From Enterobacterales bacterium (GTDB lineage Bacteria; Pseudomonadota; Gammaproteobacteria; Enterobacterales; Kangiellaceae): a stretch of 64,000 nucleotides of DNA. How positions within the stretch are numbered: the stretch's first letter is position 1; every line of letters starts with the position of its first letter. The DNA is taken from contig JAUZSK010000079.1 of NCBI GenBank assembly GCA_030949565.1, positions 44,735 to 108,734 of the forward strand, written 5' to 3'. Below are positions 1 through 13,575 of this stretch, piece after piece. A program made the translations under genes and the position numbers. The notes beneath the pieces were generated by a model. It saw only the letters and a program-made list of their open reading frames with translations. It searched no databases and was not told the origin of the DNA.

Positions 1-745
1 CTAAAATAACTGAGCCTCCCGTTGGCGCTTGGACATGCGCATCAGGTAACCAGGTGTGTACCGGAAACATAGGAACTTTAATCGCAAAAGCAATTAAAAA
101 AGCAAAGAATAACAACAGCTGGGTATCAGCATCAATCACCAAACTGTGCATTTTAAACAGGTTAAAACTTTCAGCCTCTAATCCTAAATAGATTAAAGCA
201 ATCAACAAAAAGACCGAACCAAAGAAGGTGTAGATGAAAAATTTGAGTGTCGCATAAATCCGGTTAGGTCCACCCCAAATACCAATAATCAAAAACATAG
301 GGACTAACATAGCTTCCCACAGTACGTAGAACAAAATAGCATCAGTGGCGGCAAACACGCCATTCATCAATCCACACATCACCAAAAATGCTGAGAGATA
401 ATGTGATACTCGTAACTTCACATTATTCCAGCTAGAAATAATGACGATCAACGTCATTAAGGAAGTCAATGAAATCAAAGGTAAGGATATTCCATCGACT
501 CCAAGGGAATAACGAATATTAAGTGACTCGATCCAAGCTTCATCTTCAACAAACTGTACATAATACTCGCTGGTATCAAAATGCTGAAGCGCATACAGGC
601 TTAATAAAAAAGTCACTAATGCGGTCAACAAGGCAATCCATTGAGTAACCTGTTTTTGTTTTTGTCCAGGACCAAAAATAATCAATCCAGCGCCGGCAAT
701 CGGAAGCCAAATTAATAAGCTGAGAATTGGTAAATTTTCTAACAT
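1..745 (-). CDS. nuoM: NADH-quinone oxidoreductase subunit M (3' part beyond window)
   Basis: Reverse-strand reading from ATG at 745 gives [26 protein letters not shown]...[13 protein letters not shown]...[23 protein letters not shown], typical of NuoM; open to the window edge; gene order. Confidence 0.93.
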   Translation of the reverse strand, partial: [248 protein letters not shown]

Positions 746-856
746 TATTTTTATTTAAACCTGTTTAAAAGTAATCAAATGACTGTCAATTTTTAACACC
801 AATCAACACCATCGGTGTTGCTACTCTACTGCACTATATCCACGTTACCTTTAGCT

Positions 857-2833
857 CTAACTCGCTGCATTAAGCGCTTTCCAATAAAGCCACGCTAAAA
901 ATAAAACTAATCCAAACACCATGACAAAAACATAATGATAAAGATAACCGCTTTGCATTCGACGCATTTTACTGGATAAAAATGAAACCACTTTAGCACT
1001 ACCATTAACCATCCAAGTATCGATCAGTTTTACATCGATCAATTTCCCAAAATTGTTTCCCTAGAGCTACGCCACCAGCAGAAAAATAATTAATGTAGAT
1101 ATGATCGAAATAATATTTATTCTCGAGAACATGATTAATGGGCCCTAAGAGCTTCTTAGTTTTATCAGAAAGTTCTGGTTTCCAAACCACAAACACATAA
1201 GCCGTTGCTACACCCGCCATAGCTAACCAAAAAGGTAGCGTTTGTACTGCATCTAGTGCCAGAGTGAAGGGATGCTCATAATGTTCAACTAATGGCGCCA
1301 CCGTATCATGGATTGGTAACACTCTAATCGCATCGGCAAAATATTCACCACTTAAAATTGTTGGAGCCAGCCAATAACCGACCACCACCGAAGGTATCGC
1401 CAAAGCGATTAAAGGCAAAGTAACCACCCATGGAGACTCTTTTAAATTTGAACGGGTATGTTCATCCATCCTTTCCTTGGTATGGAAAACCATAAAGAAT
1501 AATCTGAAGCTATACAAAGCGGTAAAAAAAACACCTATTAAAACACAGACATAAGCGTAGCTAGAAGCACTTAATTTTGAAAAGTGTTCAACTTCTATAA
1601 TGGCTTCTTTTGAATAGAACCCAGAAAGAAAAGGCATACCAATTAAAGCTAAAGAACCGATCAACATAGTGACATAGGTGATCGGCATATATTTTTTTAA
1701 GTTACCCATCTTTCGCATATCCTGCTCGTGATGCATGGCGATGATAACCGATCCAGCGCCCAAGAATAATAAAGCTTTGAAGAAAGCATGAGTAACTAGA
1801 TGGAAAATAGCGACTGAATAAGCAGATGCACCCAGCGCTACCACCATATAACCTAGTTGAGAAAAGCGTTGAATATGCCACCACCCGTTTAATGTCATTT
1901 TGAATCACACCTAAAAAGCCCATAAAGAGTGCGGTTGTACCGCCAATCACTAGGATAAAATTAAGTGCCGTTTCCGATTGCTCAAACAATGGAGACATCC
2001 GCGCCACCATAAAGACACCGGCGGTAACCATGGTCGCAGCATGGATTAAAGCAGAAATGGGTGTAGGACCTTCCATCGAATCAGGTAACCAAACATGCAG
2101 CGGCACCTGAGCCGATTTACCCATCGCTCCGATAAACAAACCAATACAAATAAAGGTGGTTGCCGACCACACCACTCCATCGATAACTGGAATAGTTAAA
2201 TCCTGATAACCCTCGGCCACTTTGGCAAACACCTCAGCGTAATCCAATGTACCAAAAACCATATAAACACCAGCAATACCGAGCAAGAAACCAAAGTCAC
2301 CCACACGGTTAACTAAAAAAGCTTTTAAATTGGCAAAAATAGCGGTAGGCTTTTTTGTACCAGAAGCCTATCAATAAGTAGGAGACCAATCCAACCGCTT
2401 CCCAGCCAAAAAATAGTTGCATAAAGTTATTCGACATTACCAAAGTCAGCATGGCAAAAGTGAATAGCGAAATATAAGAGAAGAAACGTTGGTAACCGGG
2501 GTCGTCTTTCATATAACCAATAGTATAAATATGCACCATTAAGGAAACGAAGGTGACCACTGCCATCATAGTGGCTGTTAGTGCATCAATCATAAAACCT
2601 ACGTTGATACTAAAGTTACCTAATTGCGCCCAAGTATAAAGGTTATAGTTTAGCGGCTCAGCGTCACCAAATAACAGACCATTAGCCACACCAATGGATA
2701 AATAACAAGAAGCACCAACCGCTAAAGTGGTCAGCCTATGAGCCCACTGGCGGGGCATTTTACTACCGAGCAGGCCGACAACGAGTGCGGCAACCAACGG
2801 CAATAATACGATAGCGAGTAATTGATTTTGCAT
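857..2833 (-). CDS. nuoL: NADH-quinone oxidoreductase subunit L, interrupted by three apparent 1-nt frameshifts
   Basis: ORFs 2309-2833, 1702-2304, 1005-1898 and 857-1042 are consecutive NuoL segments ([19 protein letters not shown] / [33 protein letters not shown] / [14 protein letters not shown]). Frame changes near 2350, 1865 and 1050. Confidence 0.93.
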
Positions 2834-2845
2834 AATAAAGCGAAG

Positions 2846-3151
2846 CTATCCTTTTAACTGGTTAATTTTTTCGACATCGATGGTAGCTCTATTTCTAAAT
2901 AAAACTACAATGATGGCGAGCCCAATAGCAGCTTCAGCAGCAGCCACCGTCAGAATAAAAAAGACAAAAACTTGTCCGGCTGAATCCTGTAAAAAATGAG
3001 AAAATGCAATAAAATTAGTATTCACAGCGAGAAGCATTAATTCAATACACATCAATAAAGTAATGACATTTTTGCGGTTAATAATAATACCGGCCACACT
3101 AATGGCAAACAAAACCGCGCTAAGTAAAAGATAATCAGATAATTCAATCAT
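2846..3151 (-). CDS. nuoK: NADH-quinone oxidoreductase subunit K
   Basis: 101 aa ORF with NuoK pattern ([31 protein letters not shown]...[12 protein letters not shown]); gene order. Confidence 0.95.
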   Translation of the reverse strand: MIELSDYLLLSAVLFAISVAGIIINRKNVITLLMCIELMLLAVNTNFIAFSHFLQDSAGQVFVFFILTVAAAEAAIGLAIIVVLFRNRATIDVEKINQLKG

Positions 3152-3811
3152 GATTTATCTCCTTCATCGGCTTTAATCTCTGGCGTTTCTTCAGACTCTT
3201 GATCATCTTCTGCTACAACCGCATCCATTGAAACAATTTTTAAACGGTTTTTCTTGTTGGCTTGAAGCTGTTTGCTAATCACCTGCGCTTTACGATGCTT
3301 ACGGCCTCTAAAGGTTAATGCAATGGCTGAAATAATTGCCACCAATAAAATAACTGCGGCGGTTTCAAAAGCGATAAAGTAATCGGTATACAACACCCGC
3401 CCCAGTTCTTTAATATTGGAGTAGTCCGCATCACGTGGTAATGGCTGTGCGTAATTTTCAGTAGAAAATTCCCCGTGGGTAATAAAGAAAAACAGTAGTC
3501 CAAAAAAATGCGACCGCCGAAATAATTGCTAAAGGTAGGTTTTTAACAAAGCCTTGCCTTAATGCGGCGTAATCAATATCCATCATCATTACCACAAACA
3601 GCAATAGCACCATCACCGCGCCAACATAAACCACAATTAAGCTTAAAGCCAAAAACTCCGCTTCAAGCAACAACCAAATGGCCGAGGCTGAGACAAAGGT
3701 CAAGACTAGAAATAACGCAGCCTTAACGGAGTTTTTACTCGAGATTACCATCAAGGCTGAAAAAATCAGCCAACCGGCAAATAAATAAAAAACAATTACT
3801 GGAAAACTCAT
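3148..3811 (-). CDS. nuoJ: NADH-quinone oxidoreductase subunit J, one apparent frameshift near 3505
   Basis: ORF 3458-3811 ([53 protein letters not shown]) continues in ORF 3148-3396; junction at an AAAAAAA run. Confidence 0.92.
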
Positions 3812-3897
3812 TGGTGTAGTCTCTACCTTTTATAAAGGATCTATTTTCTAATTGATACAAAAATTCTATTTGAGAAATCGGCTAAAACAAATCTAAT

Positions 3898-4393
3898 TTA
3901 GCGATATTTCGCATCTGCCGCGATATCTTCCGCTAATTGGGTCTCGTAAACACGGCCTATTTCTAGTAGCTTTTCTTTGGTCATTATTTGAGCCCCTTGT
4001 TCTTCAAAATGATATTCAAAGATCCGCGTTTCAACAATTGAATCTACCGGGCAAGACTCTTCACAAAAACCACAAAAAATACATTTAAACAAATCAATTT
4101 CATACTTAGTGGTTCGTCTAGAACCGTCACTTTCTCTTTCCCCTGCTTCAATCGTTATTGCCGCCGCGGGGCAAACCGCTTCACACAATTTACACGCGAT
4201 ACAACGCTCTTCACCGTTGGGATAACTACGCAGCGCATGTAGCCCTCTAAATCTTGGTGATTGAGGGGTTTTTTTCTTCGGGATATTGAATGGTCACCTT
4301 TGGGCTAAACATATGTCCACCGGTCACCATGAGCCCTTTTATAAGCTCAATCAATAAAAAACTGTTAAAAAACTGTTTTATCTTATTCATCAT
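3898..4393 (-). CDS. nuoI: NADH-quinone oxidoreductase subunit I (2x[4Fe-4S]), one apparent frameshift near 4270
   Basis: [16 protein letters not shown] and [17 protein letters not shown] ferredoxin motifs. The N-terminal part is recovered if one A is removed from a 7-A run ([27 protein letters not shown]). Confidence 0.93.
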
Positions 4394-4435
4394 AAACCTG
4401 TATCAATAGAAGCTAACTTTCAAGCCCCATCAGTT

Positions 4436-5473
4436 TTAATTAAATGGCCAAACGTTCAACTTGATCCAAATCGCAACCACCGGCAACCAAACTAGCGTGA
4501 CGGGAATGAAAATTTTCCAACCTAAGCGCATCACTTGGTCATATCGAAACCTTGGGAAAGTGGCTCTCAGCCAGAACAGACCAAACAAAAAGAACGAGGC
4601 TTTAATCAACAACCATAGCGTTCCTGGCACCCAAGCCGTGATATCATCCATAAAACCATAGCCCTGAAAAGGCGACAGCCATCCTCCGAAAAACATGATT
4701 GCTGTTAAAAATGAAATTAGAATCATATTGGCATATTCGGCTAAAAAGAATAATGAAAATGCCATGCCGCCGTATTCCACATGGAAACCGGCAACTATTT
4801 CTGATTCGCCTTCTGCCATATCAAAAGGAGCACGGTTGGTTTCGGCCACTCCTGAAATCCAATAAACCACTAATAAAGGCAGCAGCGGTAACCAAAACCA
4901 TTGCAGAAAGCCGCCTTGTTGTGACAATACAATATCGCTTAGATTGGTTGATTGCGAGCACATTAATACGCCCACCAAAGCAAACCCCATGGCTAATTCA
5001 TAGGAGATAATTTGTGCCGCCGAACGCATGGCACCTAAAAAAGCATATTTTGAATTGGAGGCCCAACCGGCGATAATCACACCATACACGCCGATGGAAG
5101 TCATCGCTAATATATAGAGCAAACCCACATCGATATCGGCCAACACTAATTCCGCATCAAAGGGTATTACCGCCCAAGCGGCAAAAGAGGGACCAATGAA
5201 TAAAATCGGCGCCACGATAAACAGCATTTTACTAGCGCCTTGAGGTACCACAATTTCTTTCATGATTAACTTAACGGTATCCGCAATCGGTTGTAACCAA
5301 CCTTTAGGACCAACTCGATTAGGACCTAAACGCAACTGCATATAACCGATCAATTTACGTTCGGCGTAGGTTGCATAGGCCACAGCTAAAACCACCGGTA
5401 AAATAATCGCGACAATTTTAACCACGATCCAAATGAGCGTCATTGCCCAATCCATTAAATTGATTTCGCTCAT
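4436..5473 (-). CDS. nuoH: NADH-quinone oxidoreductase subunit H
   Basis: 345 aa; [72 protein letters not shown]. Confidence 0.97.
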   Translation of the reverse strand: MSEINLMDWAMTLIWIVVKIVAIILPVVLAVAYATYAERKLIGYMQLRLGPNRVGPKGWLQPIADTVKLIMKEIVVPQGASKMLFIVAPILFIGPSFAAWAVIPFDAELVLADIDVGLLYILAMTSIGVYGVIIAGWASNSKYAFLGAMRSAAQIISYELAMGFALVGVLMCSQSTNLSDIVLSQQGGFLQWFWLPLLPLLVVYWISGVAETNRAPFDMAEGESEIVAGFHVEYGGMAFSLFFLAEYANMILISFLTAIMFFGGWLSPFQGYGFMDDITAWVPGTLWLLIKASFFLFGLFWLRATFPRFRYDQVMRLGWKIFIPVTLVWLPVVAIWIKLNVWPFN

Positions 5474-7657
5474 GTTTTAACCCTCGAAATACTGATGGGA
5501 TGAGTAGACGCTTTTGGCGTTTGTTGCAACGCGCTTGCCCGTCTTACCATCGGGTCAACTAAGTAAAGCCCTAGACTATCTCTCAGGGAGTCATCTTTGC
5601 TCGCAGCGCTTAACGCGGCTGGTGTTTTGCGTGCGATTTTTTTATCGCCCGCCAATTCATGCTTTTCTTTCAGCTCATCATGGATCTGACGAGAAGACTC
5701 ATATTCAAAACCTTTAAGGTCAAACAAATTACCCAGCACTCTTAGCACTTTCCATGCGGGCCTTGTTTCACCCGGCGCGTTTACCACCGCAGCAAAAGTT
5801 TGCCAAACGCCTTCAATATTTATAAAGGTACCCGACGCTTCATAGTTACCGGCTATCGGCAACATCACCGTGGCATAATCTTGCATACGACCATCTGCAT
5901 AGGAGGTTAAAGCAACCAAAAACTCGGCTTTTTTAAAGTTCTCTAATGCCTGCTCGTTCCAAATACTTTCAACATCTGGCTCACAATTGTGGATCAAATA
6001 ACCTTTTAGACCTTCAGTTAACATTTGCTTAGCATTTTTACCTGTGGTCGCTCGACCACCGACATCAGCCTGATAAGGCACAGCTCCGGCCAAATTATTA
6101 CCGGCTGCATTACAGCCTTGAGTCATGTATCCCCAGTTGGAACCGGTTAATTCAGAGATTTGTTCAGCTAGCCAGTTGATCACTTCGGCCTGCGAGTGTT
6201 CTTGCACATAAACGCCAAGTAACAATGCACTTTTATCGGCATCGATTAGCTCCTGCGCCATCGCTAAATGGGTATCGTTAAAGCTGACATCCGATAACCA
6301 ATCACTGACGTCGGCAGCAACATCCTTTACTTTAGAAACAACAGCCGCCAACAAACAAGCAACCTCTTGTGCTAATAGATGCGGTTCAGGTTGGATTTCA
6401 TGGCTTAAACGGAAGTTATATTCCCCATCAAATGGATTAATTGCCATAGCTTTACCAAAACCCGTGGATTTTCTTACTCTTAATGCCGCTAATGGTTGTT
6501 CTTGTCGTAAATCACCTGCAATAAGAAGTGTCGCATCCATATTACTCAGATCAGCTAATGGAAAATTCAGCCCCGATCGAACATTACCCATTTCATCTGC
6601 AGAATAATCTCTGCGCCGAGTTCGAAAATCAATATTGTTGCAACCTAAACCGCGAATCACTTTTTGCACTAGATAACTTTCTTCCAAGGTGGAATTATTG
6701 CCCACTAACGCGCCAAAATTGTTGCCGTCAGAAGCTCCAATAATACGTTTCATTTCTGATACCACAAAATTAAGCGCGGTTTGCCAGTCACATTCGACCC
6801 ATTCGCCATCGCGTTTAACTCTTGGCTTGAGTAATCGTTTACCTTCGTTTAAGGCCTGATAGGAAAAACGATCTCTATCCGAAAGCCACACTTCGTTGAT
6901 GGCTTCATTTTCCCTAGGTACCACACGAATAATTTCACCGCGACGATGATGCACGCTGACATTAGAACCAAGACAATCATGAGCCGCAATGGAAGGTGAT
7001 TCTCTTAGCTCCCACGCTCTGGCTTTATACCGAGATGGTTTAGCGGTTAACGCGCCGACCGGACATAAATCAATAATATTGGCAGAAACCTCTGAACTCA
7101 TCGACGCCTCAATATAGGTGCCAATTTCCACATGCTCACCGCGCCCCGTGGCACCCATCTCACGCAGACCAACCACTTCCTGACCAAAACGAACGCAGCG
7201 CGTACAATGAATACAGCGCGTCATATCGGTGGCGATTAAAGGTCCAAGATTTTTATCGGTAACCACTCGCTTACCTTCAACGTAGCGGCTCACATCATTA
7301 CCGTAACCGACCGACAAATCTTGTAACTCACACTCACCGCCTTGATCACAAACAGGGCAATCAAGTGGATGGTTAATCAATAAAAATTCCATCACCGCTT
7401 TTTGTGCATCAATCGCTTTTTGACTGGAGGTTTGGATAACCATTCCATCGGCAACCGGCGTTGCACAAGCGGGAACAGCTTTAGGAATACTGGAGACTTC
7501 CACCATACACATACGGCAATTGGCCGCTACGGATAATTTTTTTGTGGTAACAAAAGCGAGGAATATAAATATCCGCATCATCGGCTACTTCAATGATCAT
7601 TGAGCCGACATCAGCTTCTAGCTTTTTACCATTTATTTCTATATTAACTTTGCCCAT
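5470..7657 (-). CDS. nuoG: NADH-quinone oxidoreductase subunit G, one apparent frameshift near 7550
   Basis: 703 aa ORF with [21 protein letters not shown] and [11 protein letters not shown]-terminal [2Fe-2S] segment in ORF 7481-7687; junction at a 7-T run. Confidence 0.95.
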
Positions 7658-7747
7658 TCTTTTTTTATCTTTACCTATTCGGGTCAATTGACCTTATTGA
7701 ATAAACTATTAAATAATTAGACCGTTTAAAAAAAGTTGCGTCTTTTG

Positions 7748-9019
7748 TTAACCTTTCACCAAACTACGTTTGTGTTCGATCATATATTCAAACTCATTAC
7801 GGTACTGCTTTAAAAAACCTTTAATTGGCATTGCCGCGGCATCACCGAGGGCGCAAATGGTTCGGCCCATAATGTTACCCGCAACTCGCTCTAGATTTTC
7901 AATATCTCCAGGCTTACCTTCACCCTCTAAAATTCGGTGGATCACACGAGACATCCAGCCAGTGCCTTCACGGCAAGGCGAACATTGACCGCAGGATTCT
8001 TCGTAATAGAAATGAGCGGTTCTTGCGGCAAGCTCCACAATACAAACACTTTCATCAAGTACCATAACCGCGCCCGAGCCTAGCATCGAACCAGCCTTGC
8101 CAATGGCATCATAATCCATGGTGATATCCATCATGGTATCTGCAGGCAATATAGGTGAGGATGAACCACCGGGAATCACCGCCTTTAGCTTTTTGCCGGC
8201 AAGCATACCGCCCGCCATTTCAAGCAATTCTTTAAATGGCATGCCCAAATTAACTTCAAAATTACCGGGATTAGCCACATGCCCTGATACTGAAAATATT
8301 TTAGTTCCACCGTTATTCGGTTTACCTAAATCTAAAAACCACTGACCGCCATTTTCTAAAATAGCCGGAACAGAAGCGTAACTTTCAGTATTATTGACAT
8401 TAGTTGGTCGACCAAAAACACCATAGTTAGCGGGAAAAGGTGGCTTAAATCTCGGTTGACCTTTTTTACCCTCTATCGATTCAATTAATGCAGTTTCCTC
8501 ACCACAAATATAAGCACCACCACCAAGATGATTATGCAATTCAAAACTAAAGTCCGAACCTAATATATTGTCACCGATAAAATTATTTTCATGTGCTTCC
8601 GCGAGGGCAGCTTCCATCCGTTCAAAGGGTTCGTAGAATTCACCGCGAAGATAGTTATAACCAACGCTGGCATTCATGACAAAACCAGCAATAGTCATGC
8701 CCTCAATTAACTGATGGGGATTGTAGCGAAGAATATCCCGGTCTTTAAAGGTACCCGGTTCGCCTTCATCGGAATTACAAACCACATATTTTTGCCCAGG
8801 CATATTACGCGGCATAAAACTCCATTTAAGTCCTGTAGGGAAACCGGCGCCACCACGACCTCTTAACGCCGATAATTTAAGTTCATCGATAATTTTATCG
8901 TGTGGCAACTGACCCGCCATAATTTTCTTTAAGCTAGAATAACCACCAACACTGAGATAAGCCTCTAATGACCAAGGTGTCTTATGATGTAGCGTTCTAA
9001 AACAGACTTCGTTAGTCAC
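7748..9019 (-). CDS. nuoF: NADH-quinone oxidoreductase subunit F
   Basis: 423 aa; [32 protein letters not shown]. Confidence 0.97.
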   Translation of the reverse strand: MTNEVCFRTLHHKTPWSLEAYLSVGGYSSLKKIMAGQLPHDKIIDELKLSALRGRGGAGFPTGLKWSFMPRNMPGQKYVVCNSDEGEPGTFKDRDILRYNPHQLIEGMTIAGFVMNASVGYNYLRGEFYEPFERMEAALAEAHENNFIGDNILGSDFSFELHNHLGGGAYICGEETALIESIEGKKGQPRFKPPFPANYGVFGRPTNVNNTESYASVPAILENGGQWFLDLGKPNNGGTKIFSVSGHVANPGNFEVNLGMPFKELLEMAGGMLAGKKLKAVIPGGSSSPILPADTMMDITMDYDAIGKAGSMLGSGAVMVLDESVCIVELAARTAHFYYEESCGQCSPCREGTGWMSRVIHRILEGEGKPGDIENLERVAGNIMGRTICALGDAAAMPIKGFLKQYRNEFEYMIEHKRSLVKG

Positions 9020-9564
9020 TATTTACCCTCCTTAGACGATGCATCAAGCGCTGCAATATCGGAAAGAATTTGGTCAATTTTTTCTTCGGTTAAATTTTCA
9101 TGGTAAACCTTATCAACCTCAAGCATCGGAGCGCCGCCACAAGCGGCCATACATTCGACTTCTTTAAGGCTAAACAAACCATCTTTGGTGGTTTCACCTA
9201 ATTTGATATTTAAACGGTCTTGTAAATGCTTAATGACTTTATCAGAGCCTCTGAGACTACAAGAAATATTGGTACAAACTGATACCACATGTTTGCCCAT
9301 TTTATTCAGATGGAACATGGTATAAAAAGAGGCCACTTCATACACAGCCACTGGCGGAACATCTAGATATTCAGCCACCGCTTGCATTGACTCTTCAGTT
9401 AAGTAATTACCATTATATTCTTGCACCACTTTTAACGCTGGCATAATCGGTGGGCGCTTACGTTCTGCTGGATATTTTGTAATCCAGTGATCTATTTCTT
9501 TGACTGCCTTGGCTGGCAATAACTGTTTTAGTTTTAGGGATTTATCGTAATTTAAATCAGTCAT
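9019..9564 (-). CDS. nuoE: NADH-quinone oxidoreductase subunit E
   Basis: 181 aa; [13 protein letters not shown]...[13 protein letters not shown] 2Fe-2S thioredoxin-like motif. Confidence 0.96.
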   Translation of the reverse strand: MTDLNYDKSLKLKQLLPAKAVKEIDHWITKYPAERKRPPIMPALKVVQEYNGNYLTEESMQAVAEYLDVPPVAVYEVASFYTMFHLNKMGKHVVSVCTNISCSLRGSDKVIKHLQDRLNIKLGETTKDGLFSLKEVECMAACGGAPMLEVDKVYHENLTEEKIDQILSDIAALDASSKEGK

Positions 9565-10817
9565 TAGCGATCAATCTCCCCAAAAACCACATCCATGGTA
9601 CCAATAATAGCCACCACATCCGCTAACATATGGCCTTTAGCCATTTCATTCATGGCGGCCATATGCGCAAAACCCGGTGCTCTTATTTTTAAACGATAGG
9701 GCTTATTGGCGCCATCCGATAATAAATAAATGCCGAACTCGCCTTTCGGATGCTCCACTGCAGCATAGGCTTCGCCCTCTGGTACGCAGTAGCCTTCGGT
9801 AAAGAGTTTAAAGTGATGAATCAAAGACTCCATATTTTCCCTTACATCAGCACGATTGGGCGGCGCGACCTTGTAATCATCAACCATCACCGGTCCTGGA
9901 TTGGCACGCAGCCATTTGATACATTGTCTAATGATTCGATTCGATTGACGCATTTCCTCGACACGAACTAAATAACGGTCATAACAATCACCATTGCGCC
10001 CAACCGGTATATCAAAATCAAGTTCGGCATAGGTATCGTAGGGTTGTTTTTTCCTCAGGTCCCAAGCGACGCCCGACCCGCGTAACATTGGACCAGTTAG
10101 CCCTAATTGAAAGGCTCTTTCGGGTGATACCACACCAATGCCAACTAAACGCTGCTTCCAAATACGGTTTTCAGTAAGTAAGGATTCATACTCATCAATG
10201 GCACTCGGAAAAGTCTCAGTATAATCCCACAGAAAATCAAGCAGCGATCCCTGTCGATTTTCGTTAAGTTTATTTAATTTTTTATCCTTGCGCCAAGGCG
10301 ATTTATCATAGTGAGGCATGGTATCGGGTAAATCACGATAAACCCCACCAGGTCTAAAATAAGTCGCATGCATACGTGTACCGGAGACCGCTTCATAGGC
10401 GTCCATCAAGGGTTCTCGATCACGAAAACAATAGAGGAACATGGTCATAGCGCCAACATCCAGCCCGTGAGCACCTAGCCACATTAGATGATTCAAAATA
10501 CGAGTAATTTCCGCAAACATAACGCGGATATACTGGGCTCGTTTAGGCACCTTAATTTTTAATAGTTTTTCGATAGCAAGTACATAAGCGTGCTCGTTAC
10601 ACATCATGGAGACATAATCGAGCCGATCCATATAACCAATGCTTTGGTTGTAGGGTTTTATTTCTGCCAGTTTCTCAGTACCGCGATGGAGTAAACCGAT
10701 ATGCGGATCAGCGCGCTCAATCACTTCACCATCCAATTCTAAAATCATCCGCAGCACACCGTGAGCGGCAGGATGTTGAGGTCCAAAATTGAGAGTATAG
10801 TGTTCTATTTCAGCCAT
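9564..10817 (-). CDS. nuoD: NADH-quinone oxidoreductase subunit D
   Basis: 417 aa; [22 protein letters not shown]...[11 protein letters not shown]-terminal [18 protein letters not shown]. Confidence 0.97.
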   Translation of the reverse strand: MAEIEHYTLNFGPQHPAAHGVLRMILELDGEVIERADPHIGLLHRGTEKLAEIKPYNQSIGYMDRLDYVSMMCNEHAYVLAIEKLLKIKVPKRAQYIRVMFAEITRILNHLMWLGAHGLDVGAMTMFLYCFRDREPLMDAYEAVSGTRMHATYFRPGGVYRDLPDTMPHYDKSPWRKDKKLNKLNENRQGSLLDFLWDYTETFPSAIDEYESLLTENRIWKQRLVGIGVVSPERAFQLGLTGPMLRGSGVAWDLRKKQPYDTYAELDFDIPVGRNGDCYDRYLVRVEEMRQSNRIIRQCIKWLRANPGPVMVDDYKVAPPNRADVRENMESLIHHFKLFTEGYCVPEGEAYAAVEHPKGEFGIYLLSDGANKPYRLKIRAPGFAHMAAMNEMAKGHMLADVVAIIGTMDVVFGEIDR

Positions 10818-10896
10818 AAAAGTTACTTTTTATTTTGATAATTGATTATCATTGTCCGTAGGTTTCTACGAACCGCTTTTGTTCACACCAAACAGC

Positions 10897-11535
10897 TTAA
10901 CGAATGACTCGAGGAACTAAAATTCGCTCCTCAATCGAGACTGGTTGATAAACACACTGTTCTTTTTCTTCATCATATTTCATTTCAAGCTCACCAATAA
11001 CCGGGAAATCCTTACGGAAAGGATGTCCAATAAAGCCGTAATCAGTTAATATTCGGCGCAGATCAGGATGGCCATCAAACAATAAACCAAACAAATCAAA
11101 GGCTTCTCTTTCAAACCAATTGGCGCCATTCCATAAGTTGACTAAACTGGGCACTAACATGGAATCTTCGGCCACAAAGGTTTTTACCCTAACACGATGA
11201 TTAAGAGTCACCGATAATAAATGATAAACCACCGCATAACGCTGTTTTGGCCAACTGCTTTTAGGCATCGCTTGGCGTCCTCGTTCAAATCCTTGGCTAG
11301 TGGCTTCTTGAGTGGCCCATTCATCCAGACCGTAGGTTAAATAATCAATACCCGCGACATCCATAAGCTGCTCAAACAGAAACGCATCATTATCACGCAA
11401 GCCCTTCATTAACTGGGTCAAGTTAGACACCTCGACGATCAGCGTTAACTCGCCATTAGCAATATGAGACTCGACCAAAAGAGACTCAAAGGCCTGATCA
11501 ATCGCCTGTTTTAATTGAGAGAGAGCGTTAGCCAT
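10897..11535 (-). CDS. nuoC: NADH-quinone oxidoreductase subunit C
   Basis: 212 aa; NWFEREAFDLFGLLFDGHPDLRRILTDYGFIGHPFRKDFP. Confidence 0.96.
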   Translation of the reverse strand: MANALSQLKQAIDQAFESLLVESHIANGELTLIVEVSNLTQLMKGLRDNDAFLFEQLMDVAGIDYLTYGLDEWATQEATSQGFERGRQAMPKSSWPKQRYAVVYHLLSVTLNHRVRVKTFVAEDSMLVPSLVNLWNGANWFEREAFDLFGLLFDGHPDLRRILTDYGFIGHPFRKDFPVIGELEMKYDEEKEQCVYQPVSIEERILVPRVIR

Positions 11536-11590
11536 TAACCGGTGTTCCTCTTAAAGTAAATCTTGCTGGTAGCGGAGTTTAATTATCATC

Positions 11591-12160
11591 TTATGCTGAC
11601 CTAACAATACTATTGGTTCGCTTGATTTTGTTTTGTAGTTGAATCACGCCAAACATTAAAGCTTCCGCCGTTGGAGGGCAGCCCGGTACATAAATATCAA
11701 CCGGTACAATTCGATCACAGCCTCTCACCACCGCGTAGGAATAGTGGTAGTAACCGCCACCATTAGCGCAAGAACCCATAGAAATCACCCATTTAGGTTC
11801 AGGCATTTGATCATAGACACGGCGCAGCGCCGGTGCCATTTTATTAGTTAAGGTGCCAGCCACTATCATCACATCGGATTGACGCGGACTGGGTCTAAAT
11901 ACGATACCAAAGCGATCAAAATCATAACGCGAAGCGCCCGCTTGCATCATTTCTACCGCACAACAGGCCAATCCAAAAGTCATTGGCCACATGGAGCCGG
12001 TTCGGGCCCAATTGACCAGTGTATCAATACCCGTTACCAAATAACCTTTACCTGACTGTTTAACCTCACCTTGCTTGGACAAGGCTTGCTTCAACTGGGG
12101 TAGAGTTGGAGAAACTAAAGTATTTGCGGCCGAAGGGTCGTGTTTTTCCACTATTCCCAT
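11591..12160 (-). CDS. nuoB: NADH-quinone oxidoreductase subunit B
   Basis: [77 protein letters not shown]; internal Met (MGIVEK) is the likely start. Confidence 0.96.
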   Translation of the reverse strand: MGIVEKHDPSAANTLVSPTLPQLKQALSKQGEVKQSGKGYLVTGIDTLVNWARTGSMWPMTFGLACCAVEMMQAGASRYDFDRFGIVFRPSPRQSDVMIVAGTLTNKMAPALRRVYDQMPEPKWVISMGSCANGGGYYHYSYAVVRGCDRIVPVDIYVPGCPPTAEALMFGVIQLQNKIKRTNSIVRSA

Positions 12161-12507
12161 TCTAAGGCTCCTTTTTTCCACTCATAAATAAAACCAACTA
12201 CTAACAAGCCTAAAAAAACACCCATTGCACCGACTGCAAACATATCAAGTTCTTGAAAAACAACCGCCCAAGGAAATAAGAAGGCGACTTCTAAATCAAA
12301 GATAATAAATAAGATGGCCACCAGATAAAAACGAATATCAAATTTATGGCGTGCATCTTCAAAGGCATCGAATCCGCATTCAAAAGGCAGGTTTTTATCA
12401 TGGTTTTCTTTACGAGGGGCGGCCAAATATCCGACGAATTCTAAGAATGCTCCGAATCCAAGGCCGATAGCGATGAAAACAAGTATGGGGAGATAGTTTT
12501 CTAGCAT
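12151..12507 (-). CDS. nuoA: NADH-quinone oxidoreductase subunit A
   Basis: 118 aa; [54 protein letters not shown]. Confidence 0.96.
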   Translation of the reverse strand: MLENYLPILVFIAIGLGFGAFLEFVGYLAAPRKENHDKNLPFECGFDAFEDARHKFDIRFYLVAILFIIFDLEVAFLFPWAVVFQELDMFAVGAMGVFLGLLVVGFIYEWKKGALEWE

Positions 12508-13202
12508 TGATTTTCCCGTTTATTATTTAGCCAAATATGTCTTAATCCAACACGCGCTTTGCAAAGCATGCTTTTAGAGAGCTAAAGTCTCTATTAATTG
12601 AAATATCAATCAATTATAGTCAATATTGTAAAATAAATCTTTCAACGAAATCCATTAGCAAACACCCATAATTGGGTTTCGTCGTTCGGTCGCTGCTAAT
12701 ACTATTAGTTTACCCCCACTCCTGTCATTAAAAAATCGCAAAAAGTTTGATCTCAACTCGTTAATTGGTCATAAAACATCCAATTTGTAGCGAATTGTTT
12801 ATAAAATAGACTGTCTTGTCGCATTCTGTGTCTTAGACTCGCTATTTCTTAGATCAAAATTCAACTTAATTCAGCCATTAGGACACGCCTTTGCCATGCG
12901 CTGCACAAATTTATTAACTCAATCCTTGAACTAAGCTACACCAAATTCAGATTTATAGGCTTTATTTGAGTTTTTCTAGCCTTTGTTCAAATGATTTCAG
13001 CCAAATCTAACTCAGCCAATGACTAAAGGCATTAACTGCAAAGAAATTTATGCTTGTTACTTCCGGTTCAACTATTACAGCTAGCCTGAAAGGTGACGAG
13101 TGTAACAATCAGCCTTGACTCCGGTCTATTAATTAAGCTTGGTAAGACTAAGATCGTAAACTTAAACCGTGAATTCAAATCAAATAATCGAGGGGTTGAT
13201 TG

Positions 13203-13514
13203 ATGTGTAGTAGCCCAAAATCCAGTGGACAAACAAGCCCTCGGGCCAGTAAAATACGTGGGGTTTTTGCCGAATTATCGTCCGAAAAACAAGCCCGTTT
13301 TACCGCAATCGCCAACGCAGCCGATGAAAGGCGCCAACGCCGTATTCAGTTAAAATCATCTGCTAGCGATCTGATTTTAAATCATGGACAGCAGGCTAAA
13401 TCGATTAATATAACCAAATTAACAAACCCCAGCATCCTTAACCAAGTAAAGCGAAGGCTAATTGATACTTATCATTGGGCCAGCCAAAAAGATTTAATCG
13501 GGTTATTTCACTAG
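13203..13514 (+). CDS. hypothetical protein, about 103 aa, basic
   Basis: ORF only; preceded by GAGGGGTTGATTG; no family recognised. Confidence 0.4.
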   Translation: MCSSPKSSGQTSPRASKIRGVFAELSSEKQARFTAIANAADERRQRRIQLKSSASDLILNHGQQAKSINITKLTNPSILNQVKRRLIDTYHWASQKDLIGLFH

Positions 13515-13575
13515 ACCAAAAGATTTTTTAAAACCCAACACCTATCTTTTTTTATCTTTTTCTCGCAACTAGCAC

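Noticed and set aside
1005-2304. Separate short proteins or pseudogenised nuoL
   Set aside because: The pieces join into one complete NuoL with 1-nt corrections; more likely base-call errors.
12508-13199. Possible tRNA or ncRNA upstream of nuoA
   Set aside because: Scanned by eye for a T-loop GGTTCRANYCC and acceptor pairing; none found. Only small hairpins such as AAACACCCATAATTGGGTTT.
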